The position numbers and the translations under genes were made by a program. 64,000 nucleotides of DNA from Siphonodentalium dalli (lineage: Eukaryota; Mollusca; Scaphopoda; Gadilida; Siphonodentaliidae), in the NCBI GenBank assembly GCA_032622095.1, contig CP136064.1, forward strand, positions 178,596,011-178,660,010. The letters are read 5' to 3'. Numbering within the stretch: the first letter of the stretch is position 1; each line of letters opens with the position of its first letter. This document shows, piece after piece, positions 63,771-64,000 of the stretch. Under the pieces are notes generated by a model, which saw only the letters and a list, made by a program, of their open reading frames with translations, ran no database searches and was not told the origin of the DNA.

Positions 63771-64000
63771 CGCTGCTTTTGACTTCCTCACGGGCGCCAA
63801 AAACTCACCGCACGTATCGCACCGCCATACGGGCTTATCTCGGTTTCGCACACCAGCATCACTTGGCCGTTTCCTGGCCGCTCCCGGAACACGCTATCGT
63901 CGGGTTTATCGCGGGGCTTCATCGCTCCCAGCATTCTGCGTCAACCATTTCCACCTACCTGGCTGCCATCGGTCGGCAGCATCGACTCCGGGGTATGCGG
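63665..64000 (+). CDS. Tyrosine recombinase, N-terminal part (runs off the window)
   Basis: In the -1 frame relative to RT (the same frame as gag), open from just after a TGA at 63662 to the window edge. After a short leader it reads APKTHRTYRTAIRAYLGF, WPLPEHAIVGFIAGL and SASTISTYLAAIGRQHRL, a typical core-binding SAM-like domain of phage-integrase-family recombinases, with the usual T..Y....FC-like helix and the LP....V..FI..L helix. The catalytic Arg-His-Arg-Tyr half lies beyond 64000. The first in-frame ATG is at 63995, inside the domain, so translation probably needs frameshifting from RT, a non-AUG start or splicing. Confidence 0.88.

Larger units (their letters stand above)
60530..64000 (+). 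mobile_element. DIRS/Ngaro-order tyrosine-recombinase retrotransposon, right end outside the window
   Basis: GC content rises sharply near 60535 and stays high to the window edge, marking a foreign block. It carries Gag, RT-RNase H and the start of a tyrosine recombinase in overlapping frames, with no protease or DDE integrase. These are defining features of the DIRS order, which inserts by recombination and leaves no target duplication. The terminal repeats (inverted in DIRS, split direct in Ngaro/PAT) cannot be identified without the right end. All frames are open, so the copy is young. It is antisense to the host gene and probably intronic. Confidence 0.9.

Overview
This is eukaryotic nuclear DNA, AT-rich and intron-rich, most likely from a mollusc and probably a bivalve. 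The taxon is inferred from long host introns, very dense small DNA transposons, and arrays of about 160-bp units bounded by AGCTCAACTTT-type ends and (CGTC)n tracts, all familiar from bivalve genomes. No operons, CRISPR arrays, rRNA or tRNA genes were seen.

Host genes. Two protein-coding genes run tail to tail. (1) TBCCD1 (TBCC domain-containing protein 1), plus strand: nine exons from 17325 to 37737, all phase-compatible, encode the C-terminal 322 residues up to the stop. The 5' exons were not found and should lie upstream of, or hidden in, the repeats before 17325. One intron has a GC-AG boundary. (2) A minus-strand gene with four phase-compatible exons (58951-58342, 53048-52191, 50726-50663, 46511-46388) encodes a 551-residue C-terminal part: Ser/Lys-rich linker, long acidic low-complexity region, and a short TPR-like C-terminus. 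It looks most like the end of an ERCC6L/PICH-type SNF2 protein, but that identity is tentative. Its 5' part lies beyond the window.

Mobile DNA fills most of the rest. The right end (about 60.53-64.0 kb) is a GC-rich, apparently intact tyrosine-recombinase retrotransposon of the DIRS/Ngaro order (Gag with a CCCH finger, RT-RNase H, start of a tyrosine recombinase), antisense to gene 2. Four hAT families are delimited by 8-bp target-site duplications: an autonomous-type 3.0-kb element carrying one frameshift (18382-21380) with a 691-bp deletion derivative (34154-34844) and a truncated copy (6380-7545), and non-autonomous elements at 8609-9733, 21411-22541 and 25630-26610. At least seven families of TTAA-flanked (piggyBac-type) miniature elements, a five-copy TA-flanked palindromic family, a TA-flanked pogo-like element (57072-58261) and a TAA-flanked Harbinger-like element (35777-36415) sit in the introns and intergenic DNA.

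Layout. 1-6.3 kb: dispersed and palindromic tandem repeats. 6.4-10.0 kb: hAT remnants and nested miniature elements. 10.4-15.4 kb: a 5-kb composite bounded by 650-bp near-identical inverted arms, with GC-rich passengers of unknown origin. 17.3-37.7 kb: TBCCD1 with element-filled introns. 38-46 kb: intergenic repeats. 46.4-59.2 kb: minus-strand gene. 60.5-64 kb: DIRS-order element. The strongest leads are the antisense intact DIRS-type element, the 5-kb inverted-repeat composite, the diversity of TTAA elements, and the GC-AG intron with a TTAA element starting 16 bp past the splice site.
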